Shown: piece after piece, positions 52,669 through 63,900 of the stretch
How the letters are laid out: the number at the start of each line of letters is the position of its first letter
Position numbering within the stretch: the first letter of the stretch is position 1
Origin: Agarophyton chilense
Taxonomy: Eukaryota > Rhodophyta > Florideophyceae > Gracilariales > Gracilariaceae
Length of the DNA stretch: 64,000 nt
Direction: 5' to 3'
Assembly (NCBI GenBank): GCA_030374765.1
Contig: JARGXX010000097.1
Span: forward strand, 186,001 to 250,000
Notes under the pieces: generated by a model
Seen by the model: the letters and a program-made list of their open reading frames with translations, nothing else
Database searches by the model: none
What the model was told of the DNA's origin: nothing
Made by a program: the position numbers and the translations under genes

Positions 52669-55600
52669 TTGGATGAAACCGATCCGGCCGCGCCAGTAAT
52701 TTTGTTAAACAGTTTGCACTATAAAGTGAATTTTTCCGTCGGCTTCTCCCGATCGGTAATGTTTCCACTTACAGGTGTACTGGACACTGGCGCGGGTCCG
52801 AACCTAATTCACGAGAGGCACCTTCCTCCCCACTGGCGAGGGCACTTGCAGCCCCGGTCGTTGGATAACATTACGGATGCGTCTCGCAACCGAATGGACA
52901 TATTGGGGGTCGTACCCCTCCTTGTCCAGCTTGGAGCCCTGACCGTCCGGGTTCAGTTCATGGTAGCCAGCAATCTCGCTGCCAGCTGCATACTCGGCAC
53001 GTCTTTCATAGACAAGTACGTTTTGGCGATACTACCTCCGAAACGAATTGTTGTACTACGCAACTCGCCCCCCGTGGCGATTCAATCCGCGTCCGGGCAG
53101 AGCTCAACCCCGCCCGGGCAATCTATGCTACCAGACCAAGCTACCGTTCGGGAACCTCCGTCGAACAAGATTCGTGTCGCCCGCCCGGTTTCTATACCAC
53201 CAATGTCGGAATCTCATGTATTGGTAACCTCCCGGGCCGCTGGCCTCATGTTTATCCAAGGACATCACCGCTCTGCTCATAAAGAGGAGTTAACCCTCTT
53301 GGCTAACGGGGTAATGGAAATCCGACCGGACGTGGCATTCTACGTTCAGGTAGCTAACTTTTCCGATCGTTCGGTTCGCCTTCACAAATGCAAAATCATC
53401 GGCCTGGCGTTACTCTCCCCCGTCGCATTAATAACACCCGACTTTCCGTCTCGGAGCGACGAAACTAAGGAGGGGGGCCCCTACGACGCATCTATTTCCG
53501 TTTCGGACGTGTCGAAGCCCACCGGACAAGAGCCAACGCCTGATGCAGAAGACGACTGGATCGCAAAGGTCCAGTTGTCCCCCGAATTCGAATCCGAACG
53601 AGAAAGGGTCATTGAGCTCCTCAAACCGTTTCAGGACATGTGGAACGGCCATCTGGGCCGTATCGCGGCAGCAAAGCACAGGATCCAACTGGAACCTGGT
53701 ACAAAGCCGATATACCAGATGCCATACCGTGCGGGTCCGGCGCGTCGCGAACTCGAACGCAAGGAGGTCACCAAGCAGTTGGAGCTCGGTGTAATTGAGC
53801 CTTCCTCGGCCGAGTGGGCCAGTCCGGTTGTGTTCTCTCAAAAGAAAGACGGAAGTTTACGCTTCTGTGTGGACTACCTTCGACTAAACGCACTCCCCGT
53901 TCGGGATACTTACCCACTACCGAGAATGGACGAATGCATCCATTCTCTTAGAGAAGCAAAAATATTCTCCACCCTGGACGCGAACAGCGGCTATTGGCAG
54001 ACCGAGGTGGATGAAGCCGACCGGGATAAAACAACGTTCACGTCTCATATGGGATTGTACAGGTATGTTCGAATGCCGTTCGGTTTGAAGAACGCCCCTG
54101 CCACATTTCAACGGGCCTTGGACATCATACTGTCCCGCGTCAAGTGGCAATACGCGTTGGTCTATCTGGATGACGTTATAATCTACTCCCACACGGTTTC
54201 AGAGCATTTCGACCATGTTCGGACCATTCTTTCATCACTCCGATCGGCCGGTATCACTCTCCGTTTGGATAAGTGTCAATTCTTCAGCGGTACTGTCGAC
54301 TATTTGGGTCACGTTATCCGCCCGGGCAAGCTGCAGGTCTCCACAAGGACCCGAGATGCTATCCGAGCGGCTAAATCCCCCACTAACCGAACCAAACTCC
54401 GTTCGTTCTTGGGACTGTGCAACGTCTTCCGACGTTTTGTTAAAAGCTTTGCCCGAATTGCGGCCCCGTTGAACAGCAAGCTCGAAAAGAACAAACCGTT
54501 CAACTTCGAGACCCTGACCGATACGGAACACGAGGCCTTCGAGGAACTTCGCCAACGGTTAATACGTCCCCCCATTCTGGCTATCCCACGTCAAGATATG
54601 CCGTACGTCCTGGATACCCACGCTTGCGATAAGCAAGTCGGTTGCGTCTTATTACAGAAGCAACCGGACGGTGATTTACTCCCAATCGGATACTGGAGCC
54701 GCTCGCTGAATAAGGCTGAGCGGTCATATTCCACAACCGAAAGGGAATGCCTCGCTGTCGTGTGGGCAATACTGCACCTCCGGCCATATCTCGAGGGCGC
54801 CCGCTTCACCCTCCGTACGGACCACCACGCATTGAGGTGGATACTCAATCTGGCGGACGCTTCCGGACGGCTGGCTCGTTGGCGGCTCCGTCTCATGGAG
54901 TATGACTTCGATATAGTCCTCCGGCCGGGCATAAAACACCAGGCCGCTGACGCGCTGTCGCCAATCCAGACGGACGGAAAAGACACCACTCCCCTGGACG
55001 AAGAGGTCCCATGCCTACTCCTTGCGGACCGCGCGGAAGAGAACGACGACCTCGTTGCGGACATCACCGTCGACGGTGAGGTCAAGAGAGACGCTGTCCT
55101 TGACTGGCACGACGGACAGAACCCGATCGGCTGCCCCGAGGTCATGGCCATCGTCGAAGAGGAGACGAACATCCGACCGGTCACTTTGGAAGAGCTCATC
55201 CGAGAGCAGGCGGAGGACGAGTACTGCAAATCCGTGCGGAAGGACGTTGGTAATGGGATTACCCTCTTCGACATCAACCGTTACGGAGTTCTCATCCGTC
55301 GCTCCCCGCTGGACGGAGCCCTACAGAAGGTGGTACCTCGCTCGCTGGTTCCGCGCGTCCTCTATCTTTCGCATTATCCGCGCCTGGAAGGACACCCGGG
55401 CGGGACTCGAATGTACAACACTCTCCGAAGGGACTTCTACTGGCCGCAGATGGCTAATGATTTTTATCAAACCGCTCGGGATTGCGGCTCGTGCGCCGCA
55501 ATGCGCGGCACACAAAACCGCTCACAGAAGCGGCTTAAGCTCTTTCCCGCTGCGGGGCCACTTGAGTTCGTGGCAATGGACATCGTCGGTCCGTTTCCGA

Positions 55601-56784
55601 AGTCAGTCACTGGACATGAGTACATCCTCGTCATCACCGACCGGTTCACAAAGCTCTGCAGAGCAGTTCCGCTACGGTCCACAACCGCCCCGGTGGTGGC
55701 CCGGACGTTCTTAGAGAATTGGGCTTACCCGTACGGAATTCCGAACTATTTGCTCACCGACAACGGACCTCAGTTTGTCTCGAAGTTCTTCGAGGAGATT
55801 TGCAGGGCGTTAGGTACGAAACACGTCACAACGACGGCGTACCACCCTCAGGCGAACAGACGAGCCGAACGGTTTAATAAGACGCTCGTCCAGCGCCTAC
55901 GGCACTACGTTGCGGATCACCAGTCTAACTGGCACGCGTACGTACAGCCGTTAACGTACGGTTACAACCTTCAGGTACACCGAAGCACGGGCACCACGCC
56001 TTTCGATTTGGCCCTGACCCGCGTACCCCCGAACGTCGTCCTGGACGAACCCAGCTCCGCCACGGACCCAGCAACACCGACGCAGCCAACCCCGGGACAG
56101 ATGAAGCGCTACACACTCAGGCTTCTCAAGGCTACGCTCCAGTCTGCTCGGAACCGCCTCACAAATGCGCAACAGCGCTACAAGGCGGACTTCGACAAAT
56201 CCATACGGGCAACCCCCACATTTGCGGCTGACGAGGAGGTCTTCCTTGACCGTCCTACGACAACTCCGACCGGTGGCGTGCTCGAGGAGCAAGAACGTAC
56301 CTCACGGAAACTTCTGCCAAAGACCACGGGGCCCTACAAAGTCATTTCCGCGACGGACAGCACGGTCACGATCAATGTTGACGGGATACACGATACCGTC
56401 AGCATTGACCGCGTCACTCGCGCCCCCGCTCGGATACAACCCGTTCCGGTTACAACAGAACGCGCCCGTACGGTAACTTTTGATCCGGACGGTCCGTTCG
56501 CAGAGGAACCCGTGACGGACACTACCTCGCCCCCTGCTGGAAATAATCACCGAGCGGAGCGTTCACAACCCGATTCGGCTAACTTTAACTCTACCCAACC
56601 GGACAGCATTGGCATTGTCGAGCGAATCCTCGACCATGGGCTGGCCGACGACCCTCCGCACGGTCTTGTTTATCGCGTACGCTGGTACGGTTGCAGTGCT
56701 GCGGAAGACTCTTGGGAACCTCCCAAGAATCTTCCGCAACACTTTATTAGCCGATATTGGAAGCGCAAATCCCGAACGGCATGA
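52669..56784 (+). CDS. pol: Gypsy B Pol (1371 aa): PR, RT, RH, IN, chromodomain
   Basis: Domains in order: protease (LDTGAGPNLIH, about residue 38); RT (MPFGLKNAPATFQRALD and VYLDDVIIYS, about residue 500); RNase H (GYWSRSLNKAERSYSTTERE, TDHHALRWIL); integrase with an HHCC finger (HPGGTRMYNTL...CGSCAAM, about residues 905-945) and a core (MDIVGPFP, TDNGPQFV, AYHPQANRRAERFNKTL). A GPY/F-like part follows, then a C-terminal chromodomain (VERILDHG, YRVRWYGCSAAEDSWEP, about residues 1315-1365). Pol lies in the -1 frame relative to Gag and lacks an AUG at its beginning, which fits the -1 frameshifting used by many Gypsy elements. Confidence 0.92.
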   Translation: MDETDPAAPVILLNSLHYKVNFSVGFSRSVMFPLTGVLDTGAGPNLIHERHLPPHWRGHLQPRSLDNITDASRNRMDILGVVPLLVQLGALTVRVQFMVASNLAASCILGTSFIDKYVLAILPPKRIVVLRNSPPVAIQSASGQSSTPPGQSMLPDQATVREPPSNKIRVARPVSIPPMSESHVLVTSRAAGLMFIQGHHRSAHKEELTLLANGVMEIRPDVAFYVQVANFSDRSVRLHKCKIIGLALLSPVALITPDFPSRSDETKEGGPYDASISVSDVSKPTGQEPTPDAEDDWIAKVQLSPEFESERERVIELLKPFQDMWNGHLGRIAAAKHRIQLEPGTKPIYQMPYRAGPARRELERKEVTKQLELGVIEPSSAEWASPVVFSQKKDGSLRFCVDYLRLNALPVRDTYPLPRMDECIHSLREAKIFSTLDANSGYWQTEVDEADRDKTTFTSHMGLYRYVRMPFGLKNAPATFQRALDIILSRVKWQYALVYLDDVIIYSHTVSEHFDHVRTILSSLRSAGITLRLDKCQFFSGTVDYLGHVIRPGKLQVSTRTRDAIRAAKSPTNRTKLRSFLGLCNVFRRFVKSFARIAAPLNSKLEKNKPFNFETLTDTEHEAFEELRQRLIRPPILAIPRQDMPYVLDTHACDKQVGCVLLQKQPDGDLLPIGYWSRSLNKAERSYSTTERECLAVVWAILHLRPYLEGARFTLRTDHHALRWILNLADASGRLARWRLRLMEYDFDIVLRPGIKHQAADALSPIQTDGKDTTPLDEEVPCLLLADRAEENDDLVADITVDGEVKRDAVLDWHDGQNPIGCPEVMAIVEEETNIRPVTLEELIREQAEDEYCKSVRKDVGNGITLFDINRYGVLIRRSPLDGALQKVVPRSLVPRVLYLSHYPRLEGHPGGTRMYNTLRRDFYWPQMANDFYQTARDCGSCAAMRGTQNRSQKRLKLFPAAGPLEFVAMDIVGPFPKSVTGHEYILVITDRFTKLCRAVPLRSTTAPVVARTFLENWAYPYGIPNYLLTDNGPQFVSKFFEEICRALGTKHVTTTAYHPQANRRAERFNKTLVQRLRHYVADHQSNWHAYVQPLTYGYNLQVHRSTGTTPFDLALTRVPPNVVLDEPSSATDPATPTQPTPGQMKRYTLRLLKATLQSARNRLTNAQQRYKADFDKSIRATPTFAADEEVFLDRPTTTPTGGVLEEQERTSRKLLPKTTGPYKVISATDSTVTINVDGIHDTVSIDRVTRAPARIQPVPVTTERARTVTFDPDGPFAEEPVTDTTSPPAGNNHRAERSQPDSANFNSTQPDSIGIVERILDHGLADDPPHGLVYRVRWYGCSAAEDSWEPPKNLPQHFISRYWKRKSRTA

Positions 56785-58388
56785 AACTGTACGCCGGGCG
56801 GAGCCGTCGCATTTAGAAGGGGGGGGGCAAGCCGAACGATAGGAGGCATTCCAAAATCGGACATGGCCTCCGGCCGAACATTGCAGTTCACCTCCGATCG
56901 GCACTCACCAGCGTGTGTTATGACTCTGTGCGACTCCGTCAGCACTGAGGGAATCCCAAAATTGGACATGGCCTCCGGCCGAACATTGGGAATCACCTCC
57001 GATCGGTAACCACTAGCGTGTGCTGAACTACCGTGCGGCAAAGGAAAGAAGGGGGCGATTGTGTGCGACTCCGTCGGCACCGTACCCCCTGCGACCGGAC
57101 ATGGACATCGACCAACAACCCCCCGACGCCACTACCGTGATATACTCGGTAACTCCGGCACGGCAGCCCGCCTGGAGCCAAGCAACACGCGTACACCGAT
57201 TACAACACGGCACTCGGTGCCTGCCCGCGCCGGCGGTGCCCGCGTGCATACCCGCAACAAGCGTATACGCACTGCGCCCCACGCCAAACCGAGCAGTTAC
57301 CTGCAAGGATAATCAAAAAATCCCACGCGGAAATTACCGCCCCGTATGGTATCAAAAACGCAGAAAAATGTCTTGGCCGATATCTCGGAAACGAAGCCCC
57401 CGCAGGCTCCGAAAATGCCCGATTTGGAATCTCCGCACGGCCAAAAGATTTGTGATTTTTTGAGCAGACGCAAAGGCGCACTACGCGCGTTACTGTATAC
57501 CGAATCGGATACCGACCTAGCCGGGCATTGCTGTAACGGCACGTGCACTCTAAGTCTGCAAACGCACCGGTCGGTAAAGCACGCACGTGGCACACGCGCG
57601 TGGCACGCGCCTGGCGCACGCGTGTGGCAACGCGCGCGCAAGCACTGCAATCTCGCACGCGTCGCTGCACCGTGGCCCGCGCCGTGAAGCATGATGGCGA
57701 TGCTAGGATCTTTCACTCATCTCCAACCGCGAGGCGGACTGACTCACTTTCCCCACTTTCCGGACGGAGAAGACGCTTTCGAGATACTGGAACTCACCGG
57801 AAGGGACGCAAAGTCCCTAACGCTACGACGCCCACCGCGGCGGCTTCCTCGCTGGCCTCTCAAAGCACCCCTGGCAGCAACTCCAGGAGCTGGTACCGGC
57901 GACGGGGAGCCTAAACGACGTCCGGACGGCTGAAAAAGGGCACTAACCGCCGTACCATGCGCGACCCTCCGAACGGTACGACTTAGAGAGGAAAGAAGCC
58001 CGGTGGGTACGGAGGCCTCGTCCGTCGGACCCCAGCCAGGATTGGGCCCTTCGGTTTCTTCCTCCCCGCGCGGCGACGCAGCGGCCTGAGCCGCCGGCGG
58101 AGAAATACACCACCGACGACCGCTCTCCGGCGGGCGGGATTTGACGGGAACTACCGAACGGCTGCGATATAACGTCTTCTCCCGGACAGCTGCGCTATTA
58201 CAGGCCTTTCCGAGCGGCTGTGGCACAATGCGGATCTCCGAACGGGCCCGTATAACGCGACCGGTCGCTTCTAGCGCGTTTCGTGTCGGCCGGCGAACGT
58301 AACGCCGTATCCGCTCGGTGCGCGCTCAACCAGCTACCGCCTAGGATATTGGCGCTCCGAGGACGTCGCGCGCTCTAGGAGGGGGGTC
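56785..58388 (+). other. Long 3' non-coding region of Gypsy B
   Basis: 1.6 kb lies between the Pol stop and the 3' LTR with no supported gene on either strand. It includes a G run (56818-56827), a tandem pair of ~105-bp units (56845-57045), alternating CG/CA-rich DNA (57575-57660) and the polypurine tract at the end (58379-58388). No similarity to the antisense ORF of Gypsy A was found. Confidence 0.6.
56845..57045 (+). repeat. Two ~105-bp tandem units in Gypsy B
   Basis: GGACATGGCCTCCGGCCGAA recurs 105 bases apart, followed in both units by CACCTCCGATCGG and (A/C)CTAGCGTGTG-like sequence. A partial third unit (GTGCGACTCCGTC) lies near 57063. Confidence 0.8.
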
Positions 58389-58951
58389 TGTAGTATAGTG
58401 AATCCGAGCGGGTTGTCAGGTAAGAAGGGCGTGGTCAGGACTGAGTGCAAGTGGCCTGGTCGCACACGTGTGCGAAGATGGCACACCGGACGGACATGTA
58501 CAGTAGGTTGACACGTAGCATAGTTGTAGGTAGCTGGCGCACCCCACCCCGTGATAATTCCGCCACGTGGGTGCAGGCGCCACCACGGACTGTAATGCGG
58601 GTTGCAGCTCGGAGGTTCACACTACTTATGCACCTCCGCTCCCCGCCACCCTCCAAACAGTAAAGGATAAGCACCACCGTCCTAGTCTAAGTATCGTTTC
58701 TAAAGCAGACCTGAAGCGTTACTCCGCACGGGATATCTACAGGTTTACAAGCCGTTCGGACTCTTCGCGCGTACCTCGATCGCGCCTGACGTTCCCAACC
58801 GCCTAGTCTCCCTACGACCGCCCGGTGCTCGCGCTCGTCTCCACGCGTCACCGTTCCCCGACCGGCCTCGTGTGACACGCACGCCTCGCTTACGGACTCC
58901 GCACGGATCGCGCCTCTAGGAAACTTACACGCCTTTCGGAGCTATCTCACA
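58389..58951 (+). repeat. 3' LTR of Gypsy B
   Basis: 563-bp partner of 49663-50225, same ends, about nine substitutions and no length difference. Confidence 0.95.
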
Positions 58952-59127
58952 AAGGTGGTCAACTCCCCGGCGCACCGCCTAAGGTGGCACAACCGACTCC
59001 GTCGTCAACTGCATCACTGTTAGGACTGAAATTGTCACCAAGGCCCATGAAGCGCGACCCAGCACCTCATCATGGAGAGGAGTCTGCGTGAAAAACACGA
59101 CCCTGCCGAGAGATCTACAAGTAAAAA

Positions 59128-59325
59128 TTGGTTATCGACCATATTGTGAAATATACAGACCATCCGAATGTTTGCAGTCAGTATCTTGTACGTTTGTACG
59201 GCTATGGTCCCGAGGGCGACTCGGATGAACCGATTGAGCATCTCTCACAGTTAAAAGTGGTTTCATACTACCGCCGAATTCAGACAAGGATCCCTGCAAC
59301 GCTTGCTAACGCCAAGGTGGGATAG
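59128..59325 (+). pseudogene. Chromodomain-like remnant of Gypsy A copy 2
   Basis: The segment reads QYLVRLYGYGPEGDSDEPIE and KVVSYYRR, closely matching copy 1 at 4310-4420 (QYLVRWYGYGPEWDSDEPIE, KVVQYHRR). It is the first recognisable part of the old element after the Gypsy B insertion. Confidence 0.8.
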
Positions 59326-59561
59326 CCGCGCCACCGTGGTGGAAGAGAAGGAAAATATGGACGCAGAGAAGGATGTTTTACAAGGTGAATTAGAAGCAAG
59401 AAGAATGCACAACTTAACTTGGTATTATTCGATTACATCGATACCGTACCGAGAGGTCGGAAATTACTCTATATTGGGAGGTTACACGCCCGTTTCGCGA
59501 ACAAAACTCCCTTACGGGTTGGGATGGCTACCACCTGAGTGTTTGCCTTTGAGACGGGGAT

Positions 59562-60720
59562 TCAAGGCCGCGCGCATCTCGGAGACGTCACAAATACAAG
59601 CGCTATCCCCCCTCCCAATCCCACTTCGTGGGGGAACTGAGAGATCTTGTTCGCCTCACCCGCTGAGGTGATATCGGCCTCGCCTGAAAGGGTGGCACCC
59701 CAATCAAGTACGCCCACTGGCAGAGCCGGAGGTTGACCCATACTTGAAAGGGAAGTAGCAGCCCTGAATATGTTATTCACGTCCGTATAGGGCACGATAG
59801 GGTTCCCTGCGTTTCGTGGCTCCTCCATAGGTTGGGGTTCAACCGCCTGAGCGGACGGGACCCCATCATTTGGTTCATTATCTAACATCCAGTCTTAACC
59901 GTCGTAGACGTGGTAGTACTCATCCGCGTCGACAAAACCGTTCGAATGTGCCTCGGGGACATACTGCGGAGCAAACCGAAGTTCGTTATCATCCTCCGAA
60001 GAGATGTCATTTCCCTCTCAGGGATTGAAAAAGATGAAGTCATTCGCGTGCAGAGTTTGACATACAGCGGACAGATCTAGCCCCCGGCCACCGGTTATAA
60101 ATACACTCTGTAAAAAAGGAACTGCGACTCAGTCAAATTGGTCAATGAAATCTAGAAAAATCGCCACTTCTTGGGCTTTGGTTTCACCACCTACTGGGAT
60201 GAACAACAGTTGGTACCAGTAGGAAACCACCTAGAGGATAAAAACCGCCGTGGGAATAACCCATTTGATGACAATAATGAACCAAAGTCCTGATTGAGGA
60301 TCCTCGAGGTTCTATGACCCGTACTACGTAATGACCGGAGGTAACTATATGTAATAGCTTCGACGAGCTTCAAGATAAGGCCACCAATATGGAATGGAAA
60401 CATACAACCCGCCTCGGTTGGATGCGTTAATGCGTTCGATCTGCACGTTTTGGTACGGGACCAAATTCCCGAACCGGGATCGTGCTCGCCGCTCAGGCGG
60501 ATCATCGCAAAGAAGTCTGCTCGCTCAACTCGTCGCATGAAGCGAATTTCAACCCGAATAGTCGGACATACCTAACAAACGGCTTCCTGGCGCAAAAGGA
60601 AAGGCCCCTACACGGGAAAGTTTCCAAACCGGCTAGGCGGTCGAAAGATCAAAGTTCACCTTAGGTGCGGTACAGTCTCACATAAAAGCATCAGAGCCCA
60701 GACCATCGGGGATGGGATAT
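59562..60720 (-). pseudogene. Antisense ORF remnant of Gypsy A copy 2
   Basis: The minus strand aligns in order with the antisense ORF of copy 1: YPIPD near 60720, RRARSRFGNLVPYQN near 60480, LEDPQSGLWFII near 60280, EVAIFLDFIDQF near 60140, then FVDADEYYHVYDG near 59920. A 108-codon Pro/acidic ORF (59888-59562) takes the place of the acidic tail of copy 1. It is broken in several places. Its value is comparative: it shows that the antisense protein is a family trait. Confidence 0.6.
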
Positions 60721-61339
60721 ACGAATGGAGCCCGGCGAAGCAGTTGATGAACACGCAAGACAAAAGATTCATGCGCAGAAGCTACCGACTAGCTCCCAGA
60801 GCGATTTTTCGTATGAATCAAAACTGCCACACGGGTGGGCCAACCCCAAGGAGTGGTTTAAAAAACCAGAATATCCCCTGAGATCATTCGGATTCCGTCG
60901 TTATGCGGTTATACGATGGCCACACTACATGTGGGACGTCCGCGTTTGCGACTGGTGCAACTGGCACAGCCTTTGTCCAGCTGCTCTGCGGCAAGGGCAC
61001 AGAACAAAATCTCCCGTAACAGAATCCGGAAAAATACCTTGCGGGGTGTTATGTTGATACTGTGATCAGGGTTTTTTTTGGCGTCCATGGAACGGGATGT
61101 TGACCAGAATTTGGAAGAAATGAACGGCAGACCGTTAATGAAAGCCGAAGAATAGAAGAAGTTCATCGCAAAAGCGCGTAATTCGTGAAAACCGACGTTT
61201 AGAATTGTACACTGCCGGAAGACTCTAGTTTCGGTGTCGCGCTTTTTGTACTCCAACCAGATGGCATGACCGAATAGTCGGGTTTTTCTAACTTCCGCGC
61301 GATATTGGCTGCTTTTCCTTCAATCGAAGATGTCGTACT
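60721..61339. other. Decayed 5' portion of the antisense region, Gypsy A copy 2
   Basis: This lies where copy 1 has the N-terminal half of the antisense ORF (about 5950-6567). Only weak similarity remains, and a 110-codon plus-strand ORF (60725-61057) has no recognised product. Confidence 0.35.
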
Positions 61340-62087
61340 CGCAGTTGAGGAGAGAGATATGAAGTGCAACCTTTGTGTAGGTCTTTTTCTACGGCTTAAG
61401 TATATTTACAGCTTGCGCGTTGTTATGAATCTTGCCTTTACTTTGGAGCATCATTGCCCAACGAACTGCTCGTGCATGCGAGATGTCAACGTGAGCGCCC
61501 AGCACTTCTGGCTAGTTTATATATTTTATATGTTTTATTTCTATTAAAGTAGGGAGTTTACATTAGTATTCTACTCTATTTAGTGGCTCGGCAATCTCTC
61601 CTTGAAGCTCATTAAACATTTCTTAGCCGAGATTTGTGGCTTTAAGTCTTTTACGCTTTCAGGGACCACTTATGTCCACGGGGGTAGGTCTCGTTATTTA
61701 TGAAAGACTTACCCTTCTCCAACCTACGTTTTAAGGAGAACTAATACCACCGTCGGCATCTTTTATTTATTACTTGTCGTAATTTCGCACTTTTACAGAT
61801 TTATTTGTAGTTTGTTTCGTTTGGCTTTTGTGCTCTTAGCCTGGTTTGCTGTACTGGTTGAGACCTTTTTACTTGCCCTAAATCTGATGGCTGACTATTC
61901 CCTCTTCCCTAACCCTCTTAGACTTGGCCTTGTCCATGCACTCTTCTAGCTTGTTGTGTCGGTTTGCTTCGAACTTTCACCCCTACTTGGTCATGAATTC
62001 CCTGCGAAACTTCGTTGCTGGGCTACAACGTAGAAGAAAAGCTACTGGGCTTGTTAGTACCAATTCGTCTCCTGACCTTGCACCACA
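61340..62087 (+). repeat. Polypurine tract and 3' LTR of Gypsy A copy 2
   Basis: GAGGAGAGAGA (61348-61358) precedes TGAAGTGCAACC at 61360. The LTR ends near CACCACA (62087), about 728 bp, shorter than copy 1. TATATATTTTATATG-like and ACTTGTCGTAATTTCGC blocks correspond to copy 1. Confidence 0.6.
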
Positions 62088-63500
62088 ATTTTAAAAAGAG
62101 AAATGAAATTTATTACAATTTTCAAAACGACTACGAAAAGAATTATGTGTAATATCGTTCTAAACTGATGATGATGTCACGCAAGCCCATTTCAATATTT
62201 TCTAAACTTCTTGAATTTGATCGTAAATTTCTGTCTGTTCTCTGATTGAAAAAGTATTGGAAATACTACATCAAAACTGACAGCAGTGCTCAACCAGAAG
62301 TTTTTATTTATTGTTAAGGATGGAGGTCTACTAATGATATAAGCAAGAAAATCCAACTGTTTGTCACTATTCTCAAGGTTTTTGATGAGTCCGTTTTATG
62401 TTGTTTAAAAAATGATAGAAACTAGAGATCTCCGAAAATGATTTGAATATTGAGAAGAAGTTTGAAGTGAAAGAATGGTCTTTTAGAGTGAAAAGGGCTG
62501 TCCTAACAATGTTTGTGGTCGACATTTAAAAACTTTAGAAATGTGCATAAAGAAACGGACTCTGACACATAATTTTTTTTATTGTATCCTTGCAAATTGG
62601 TTAATAGAAAACAACTGTGATGTTATTCGAATTATAAAAAAAATCCACAAGGAAGAGAAAAAAAAGTAAATATCCAATATATGGCTTGTATTACCATTAA
62701 TTTGAAAGAAGCAAATCGTAAGCGCAGATCATTAGATGGTTTTCTAACATCTTAAACATAACAACACCGATGAACATTATACAAAACTACATACAAATTA
62801 AAATACGTTTGTTAATAAAGAAAAAATAAAAAAAGATATGTATATTATATACGTCACAGTAAATCTGGTTGTAATTGGTTTATAGATCACCTGCGAAAAA
62901 TTGATCATATTTTATGCACCATTTAGTCAAAAATACTGATGTTCTTTTCAAAACATACGTTTTAGGCCTTATAGACACATTATTCAAAAATATAAAGAAA
63001 ATTTTCAAATAAACTTTAGCTCTATACTCAATCAATCTGCGATGTTAATGTGCTAGATGTATTATGATCTTTGAGTAAAGTATCCCTTTAACAGATGTCA
63101 CCGTATTTTGTCTGCTGTTCAAGAAGACGAAGTTGTGTTTTAGAGCATAATAATTATTAGAATTAGTTCAGCTGTCGAATTTTTTTTTGATTTACAATTA
63201 AATCAGCAATGTTTGAACCATGTTTTAATCAGTCTCCGAGCGGTTGTGAAACCACTGAGCTGGTATTACTGAAGAAAACTGTCCAAAGAATGTAGTTTAA
63301 AGAAGCTAGAACATGATTAAATACTCTCTTTTTTTATTAGAAAACAGAATGCTGCGCTACAGTATCGAAACCAGTGCTTTTTAGAAATGTTCTGGAAAAT
63401 AGAACTGGCCTCAAATGAGGTCAATTCGCCGGCCATATAGGCACTAGGACATAGGGGCAACTAGATAGAGCCGCTTCAAGCTTTCGATTAGATAAATGGC
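62088..63500. other. AT-rich region without genes
   Basis: Strongly AT-rich sequence with poly-A and poly-T runs (for example 62572-62581 and 63180-63188). No ORF over 60 codons, no tRNA-like fold and no repeat shared with the rest of the window were seen. Confidence 0.5.
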
Positions 63501-63529
63501 TTGAAGTCGTTAAGTCAACGGCGCCTAGC

Positions 63530-63900
63530 TTTCTGTAACTTAGAACTACGTTACAGTGTGCTTGCAGCAAATATACCAGCTGCCGGTGAAAAAATCAAAG
63601 AAGGGAAGGTAATTGCTTGTGCATACTCTGAATGTTTGGGCATGGGTATACGTATGCGACTTTTTATTGATTCTAAATGCTTATCAACTTCTCTTTCTGC
63701 TTATAAATCTTCTGTTGACAAGTCTATAAGATATGAAGTTGAATGTATCAGGATTAAGTCGTAGACTCTAAATGTAGAGAAGATAGATATCAAGGATACC
63801 TGGAAGCACTATTCTATCCAACCTTCTGACGAAGAAAAACAGTAGTCTTGCAGATGCCCTAGAAGTAGGCACTCTTCACAGGTCGACCTTGCATCGACCT
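63530..63900 (+). pseudogene. Copia RNase H fragment
   Basis: The ORF at 63501-63764 includes FIDSKCLSTSLSAYKSSVDK and YEVECIRI. This matches the RNase H region of Copia F-type elements (VDSKDLF...SIRGDVSVIRYEFETR on the minus strand near 28800-28900). The flanking sequence to 63900 looks related but decayed. It is a fossil fragment of a Copia element with no LTR in view. Confidence 0.5.

Larger units (their letters stand above)
49663..58951 (+). mobile_element. Ty3/Gypsy chromovirus B, whole-looking 9.3-kb element
   Basis: 563-bp LTRs lie at 49663-50225 and 58389-58951, with about nine differences by my count (about 1.6%), so it is moderately young. The 5-bp target duplication AAGGT lies at 49658-49662 and 58952-58956. 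A primer site TTGGTCTCCCGACTTAG follows the 5' LTR, and the purine tract AGGAGGGGGG precedes the 3' LTR. Gag and Pol ORFs are each uninterrupted. It inserted into Gypsy A copy 2. Confidence 0.95.
47945..62087 (+). mobile_element. Gypsy A copy 2, old fossil split by Gypsy B
   Basis: The left piece (about 47945-49662) starts in the integrase GPY/F region (VSVKYDAIVVERAG, compare VISVAFDTVVVELAG in copy 1) and the long linker. The right piece (58952-62087) resumes with the chromodomain-like segment, minus-strand ORF remains, a polypurine tract and the 3' LTR. The upstream RT and most of integrase are missing. The order and strand of parts match copy 1. It has many interruptions and is clearly older than Gypsy B, which lies inside it. 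Confidence 0.75.

Noticed and set aside
57200-57716. Minus-strand ORFs in the 3' part of Gypsy B, considered as an antisense ORF like that of Gypsy A
   Set aside because: Composition is Cys/Arg-biased from CG/CA repeats, and none of the conserved motifs of the Gypsy A antisense protein appear.
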